Source: Promethearchaeota archaeon
GTDB taxonomy: Archaea > Asgardarchaeota > Lokiarchaeia > Sigynarchaeales > MK-D1
Length of the DNA: 9,314 bases
Assembly (NCBI GenBank): GCA_016839865.1
Contig: JAEOTN010000329.1
Coordinates: 1 to 9,314 of the forward strand
Direction of reading: 5' to 3'
Shown here: piece by piece, positions 6,816 to 9,314 of the stretch
How the letters are laid out: each line of letters begins with the position of its first letter
How positions within the stretch are numbered: the first letter of the stretch is position 1
Translations under genes and position numbers: made by a program
The notes under the pieces: model-generated
Told to the model about the DNA's origin: nothing
Seen by the model: only the letters and a program-made list of their open reading frames with translations
Databases searched by the model: none

Positions 6816-6821
6816 GAGGTG
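6816..6821 (+). promoter_or_regulatory. Ribosome binding site of the secreted-protein gene
   Basis: GAGGTG lies nine bases before the ATG at 6831 and fits the conserved 3' end of archaeal and bacterial 16S rRNA. It fixes the start of the secreted-protein gene, which agrees with the signal peptide beginning there. It is the only strong ribosome binding site in the window. Confidence 0.72.
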
Positions 6822-6830
6822 CGATTTTTA

Positions 6831-9314
6831 ATGAAACTTAAAACTAAACATATTACACGTTTGATGTTAGTTGCTGTAATGCTATTTCTTTGTATGCCAG
6901 TCTTAGCTAATGCAAAAGAACACAGTTATGATAGCGCAACAGTAACTACCGTTAGCTCAAATCCCTATTCGAAAGTTGCAATTACACCACAATCTTCTAT
7001 GTTTGCAACAGTGCAAATTACTGGGAATAAACCCGGAACATTCACTTTGCAAAATTGGCAAGGTGGTGCAATTGATTCTGCAAATGTTCCAGACCTACTT
7101 GGTGCAGAGTTGTACTATCCATTGACTATCGGGACCGACATTAATTATCAAAATGGTTTTGGGTTATCTCCTGAATGGAATACAAATTACGTTAATGTTG
7201 CGAATAATAGCGATAAATTTGGAGAATACGATGTTTCACTAGTAGCAGATCGGTACAAACTTGGAAATGGTGACTCTATCGAGATTCAATTAGATAGTGG
7301 GATAATTCCTGAAGTAGATATTGATGTTCAACGACCTGGAATTTATCAGATCTGGTATAATGATGTAGGAATCGGAACAAATATTGTATCACCATCTGGT
7401 AAAAGTGTAACTCCTATTTTTGCTCAGCTTCCTGATCATCAATGGGGTGGAACCACTTTGGGAAGATATTTCTACTTCGCAGCTTTCGAAGTTGGGAAAT
7501 ATAAAATGACCTTCAATACAGGTGCAAGCACTGTGAATTTCCGTTGTGAATATTTTACTACAAAGACGATTCGTAGTGGAACCACTATTTCAGATGGAGT
7601 AGTGCCAGGTTCAGCAGAGATTTTGAATCCGGAGTATAAAAAATATGTATACGAAATGAGTATAGATTTATTGAATTATTACGTTTACTCATTGAATTTC
7701 GATTTTAATGATCCAGGTTCATCTAATCGTAGAATTTTTTATCAAACAGCAAGTTCATCCGTATCAACTGCTCTTAGTACTGGAGAAGATTTAATATATA
7801 GCCCTCTTGGAGGTACAAAGGTCTATGTCGTTATCGATGTTCCAGATTACTTCACGTGGGCCAGTCCAGGTGTTCATGAATCCAATGTTCCCAGATTCTC
7901 TTTAGAGTTCAATGAAATTAAATCTGACAGAGTTGACTTTGGGGACTCTGAAATGCTGGTAGTTACACAACAAGAATTCGCTGTAGGTAAATTTGTTAGA
8001 ACCAGAAATCCTGGTGTGTTTTCATTCCAGTTTGAAGCTGTGGGTCCATCTTCACCAGATTTGATTCATGGTGCTCCATACATAAGGGAAATTACGGACG
8101 ATACTGTTAGAACTCCACAAATCTATGAAACTGTTTATGCAACGGGAGGTAATTATTCCGTGAATGTGTTGCTAAGCAAGGGTACATATAAATTTGGATT
8201 TGCACATTCAGGATATTCCGGAAACGAATATATGCTTCTAGGAACTGCATTTACAGAAGTTGAAGATACTTCGGTGGTTCTGAAAGATCCAGCAATACCT
8301 TTAACATCTGGTCAATTCACAGATATATCATTGTCTGGATGGTCCGGAATGTCCGACCCTGACGGCGCAACTCATGGTGGTGCATTGTTATTTGATGTCG
8401 ATGAAAGTTTTCGACACACTGGATATAATATCACCTATAATCCTGCTAAAAATCCACAGATATTCGATGTGAACCTAGTCCCTGATTTAGAATTTCTCTT
8501 TGATGCTGATACTCCAACTTTCGTAGATTACACAAGTGCTGCATCATTACCACTTAAGACAAGTGGAGCCACTATTGGAGATAGTTTTATTATCGGTGCT
8601 TATGATAGATTTACGGGGGTTGATGTTTCTTTGACAACAGCTTCTGATATGGATGCTTTTGAGTGGCAATATCTATCAGGTGGAACTTGGACTGATTTCA
8701 CTCCTTCCCACGATTTCATGGATGGCACTTGGATAAATGGATCTGGAAGTCTCCAACAAAGTGGATATGTGTCATGGGATCCTGAATCTTTAACTACTTG
8801 GAATTATGCTGACACGACTTCAAACAATACAGGAACCGGTGTACCTGATACCTCTGATCGGGAATTGTACTTGATTAGGATTTACTGCAATACAACCGCA
8901 GCGACAATCCCAATGGTTAACAACTTCTCATTGAAAAAATATGCGGATATTCAGTTTGATCTTAATCTGGAATTAGGATTTGATATTGGACCGCTTGGAG
9001 ATCCTTACTATGATGATACTTCTGGACAAGCAGAATGGGCAGGTAGCGTAACAGTAAATAGTGCGAATTCACCAATTAGCTTACAAGATACAACTTTCGG
9101 ATTGAATTATAATTTCAATTATGAAACTGCGTTCTTGTTCTTCTCAACAGAAGATATGATGATTCGAAACTTCAATGGTTCAAATACTGGAGTTTTCGAA
9201 AAATTAAGTGCTGATATGATATTCTCTGCGTCAATCTTCCGTGAAGATATCTGGATCCAACAAGAATACAGTCTTGGTTCAGATCCGCCTGCGGTACATT
9301 CAGCCGATGTTAAC
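6831..9314 (+). CDS. Large secreted, beta-rich surface protein (3' end outside window)
   Basis: The frame is open from the ATG at 6831 to the window edge (828 codons, no stop), so the protein is larger than seen. Residues 1-28 are a Sec signal peptide: KLKTKHITR, a hydrophobic core about 11-25, and ANA before the likely cleavage after A28. Cys21 lies in the core without a lipobox. The mature part is rich in N, G, S, T, D and aromatic residues, has only two cysteines (239, 686) and at least eight N-x-S/T sequons, as expected for a glycosylated extracellular protein. Two stretches, about 164-235 and 388-462, share a pattern starting with PG-[IV]-[YF] and ending with G-x-YK-x-x-F, and look like diverged copies of a beta-sandwich of PPC type. 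Residues 611-701 show another module (W612-x-Y614, GGTW, SGYVSW, LYLIRIYC). No enzyme motif is visible. The strong ribosome binding site suggests good expression. The domain readings are inference; secretion is well supported. Confidence 0.87.
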   Translation, partial: MKLKTKHITRLMLVAVMLFLCMPVLANAKEHSYDSATVTTVSSNPYSKVAITPQSSMFATVQITGNKPGTFTLQNWQGGAIDSANVPDLLGAELYYPLTIGTDINYQNGFGLSPEWNTNYVNVANNSDKFGEYDVSLVADRYKLGNGDSIEIQLDSGIIPEVDIDVQRPGIYQIWYNDVGIGTNIVSPSGKSVTPIFAQLPDHQWGGTTLGRYFYFAAFEVGKYKMTFNTGASTVNFRCEYFTTKTIRSGTTISDGVVPGSAEILNPEYKKYVYEMSIDLLNYYVYSLNFDFNDPGSSNRRIFYQTASSSVSTALSTGEDLIYSPLGGTKVYVVIDVPDYFTWASPGVHESNVPRFSLEFNEIKSDRVDFGDSEMLVVTQQEFAVGKFVRTRNPGVFSFQFEAVGPSSPDLIHGAPYIREITDDTVRTPQIYETVYATGGNYSVNVLLSKGTYKFGFAHSGYSGNEYMLLGTAFTEVEDTSVVLKDPAIPLTSGQFTDISLSGWSGMSDPDGATHGGALLFDVDESFRHTGYNITYNPAKNPQIFDVNLVPDLEFLFDADTPTFVDYTSAASLPLKTSGATIGDSFIIGAYDRFTGVDVSLTTASDMDAFEWQYLSGGTWTDFTPSHDFMDGTWINGSGSLQQSGYVSWDPESLTTWNYADTTSNNTGTGVPDTSDRELYLIRIYCNTTAATIPMVNNFSLKKYADIQFDLNLELGFDIGPLGDPYYDDTSGQAEWAGSVTVNSANSPISLQDTTFGLNYNFNYETAFLFFSTEDMMIRNFNGSNTGVFEKLSADMIFSASIFREDIWIQQEYSLGSDPPAVHSADVN

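Noticed and set aside
6831..6914. Lipoprotein signal with Cys21
   Set aside because: The residues before Cys21 (LFL) do not form a lipobox, while ANA at 26-28 is a good signal peptidase I site.
9309..9314. GTTAAC at the window end as a copy of the repeat near tnpB
   Set aside because: The same six bases also occur at 8916-8921 within the coding sequence, so in AT-rich DNA this is likely chance.
1..9314. tRNA, rRNA or CRISPR array
   Set aside because: No cloverleaf-like segment, rRNA-like stretch or regularly spaced repeat was seen in the intergenic regions on either strand.

Overview
The window is AT-rich, gene-dense DNA that looks archaeal. Three lines of sequence evidence support this. 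A TATA-like box sits about 27 bases upstream of a GTG start in leaderless fashion. A T-run terminator follows the minus-strand gene. A GAGGTG ribosome binding site is used for the one gene with a clear leader. The gene mix (membrane M28 peptidase, YoaP-type acetyltransferase, cytosolic GH38 mannosidase, large secreted beta-rich surface protein) would fit an Asgard or similar mesophilic archaeon, but that placement is inference and no rRNA or other marker gene is present.

Layout. Positions 105-1355 (+) encode a membrane-anchored M28 metallopeptidase with all metal ligands present and two hydrophobic hairpins, one of them inserted inside the catalytic domain. Positions 1417-2226 (+) encode a GNAT acetyltransferase with a YoaP-like C-terminal part. 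Converging on it, with only two bases between the stop codons, is a full-length GH38 alpha-mannosidase (5171-2229, -). A 253-base divergent intergenic region separates the mannosidase from a standalone tnpB (5425-6612, +). This is an RNA-guided nuclease of the IS200/IS605 type whose usual RuvC-II glutamate is replaced by glycine, with a likely substitute glutamate just before the YTS motif. The end of tnpB and the next 130 bases are unusually rich in hairpins and may hold an omega/reRNA and the transposon right end. From 6831 to the window edge (+) runs an open, unfinished gene for a large secreted protein with a Sec signal peptide, duplicated beta-sandwich-like modules and a module with a recognisable W/Y/G pattern. 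A strong ribosome binding site, a TATA-like box and a perfect 20-base palindrome lie in front of it.

How the genes fit together. I see no clear pathway or multi-gene system. The peptidase and acetyltransferase may form a loose pair. The mannosidase is transcribed alone from the other strand and its terminator lies inside the lysine codons of the acetyltransferase. The tnpB appears to be an independent mobile unit between the mannosidase and the surface-protein gene. The most interesting points are the rearranged TnpB active site with its structured 3' flank, the intramembrane-hairpin peptidase and the palindrome in front of the surface-protein gene.
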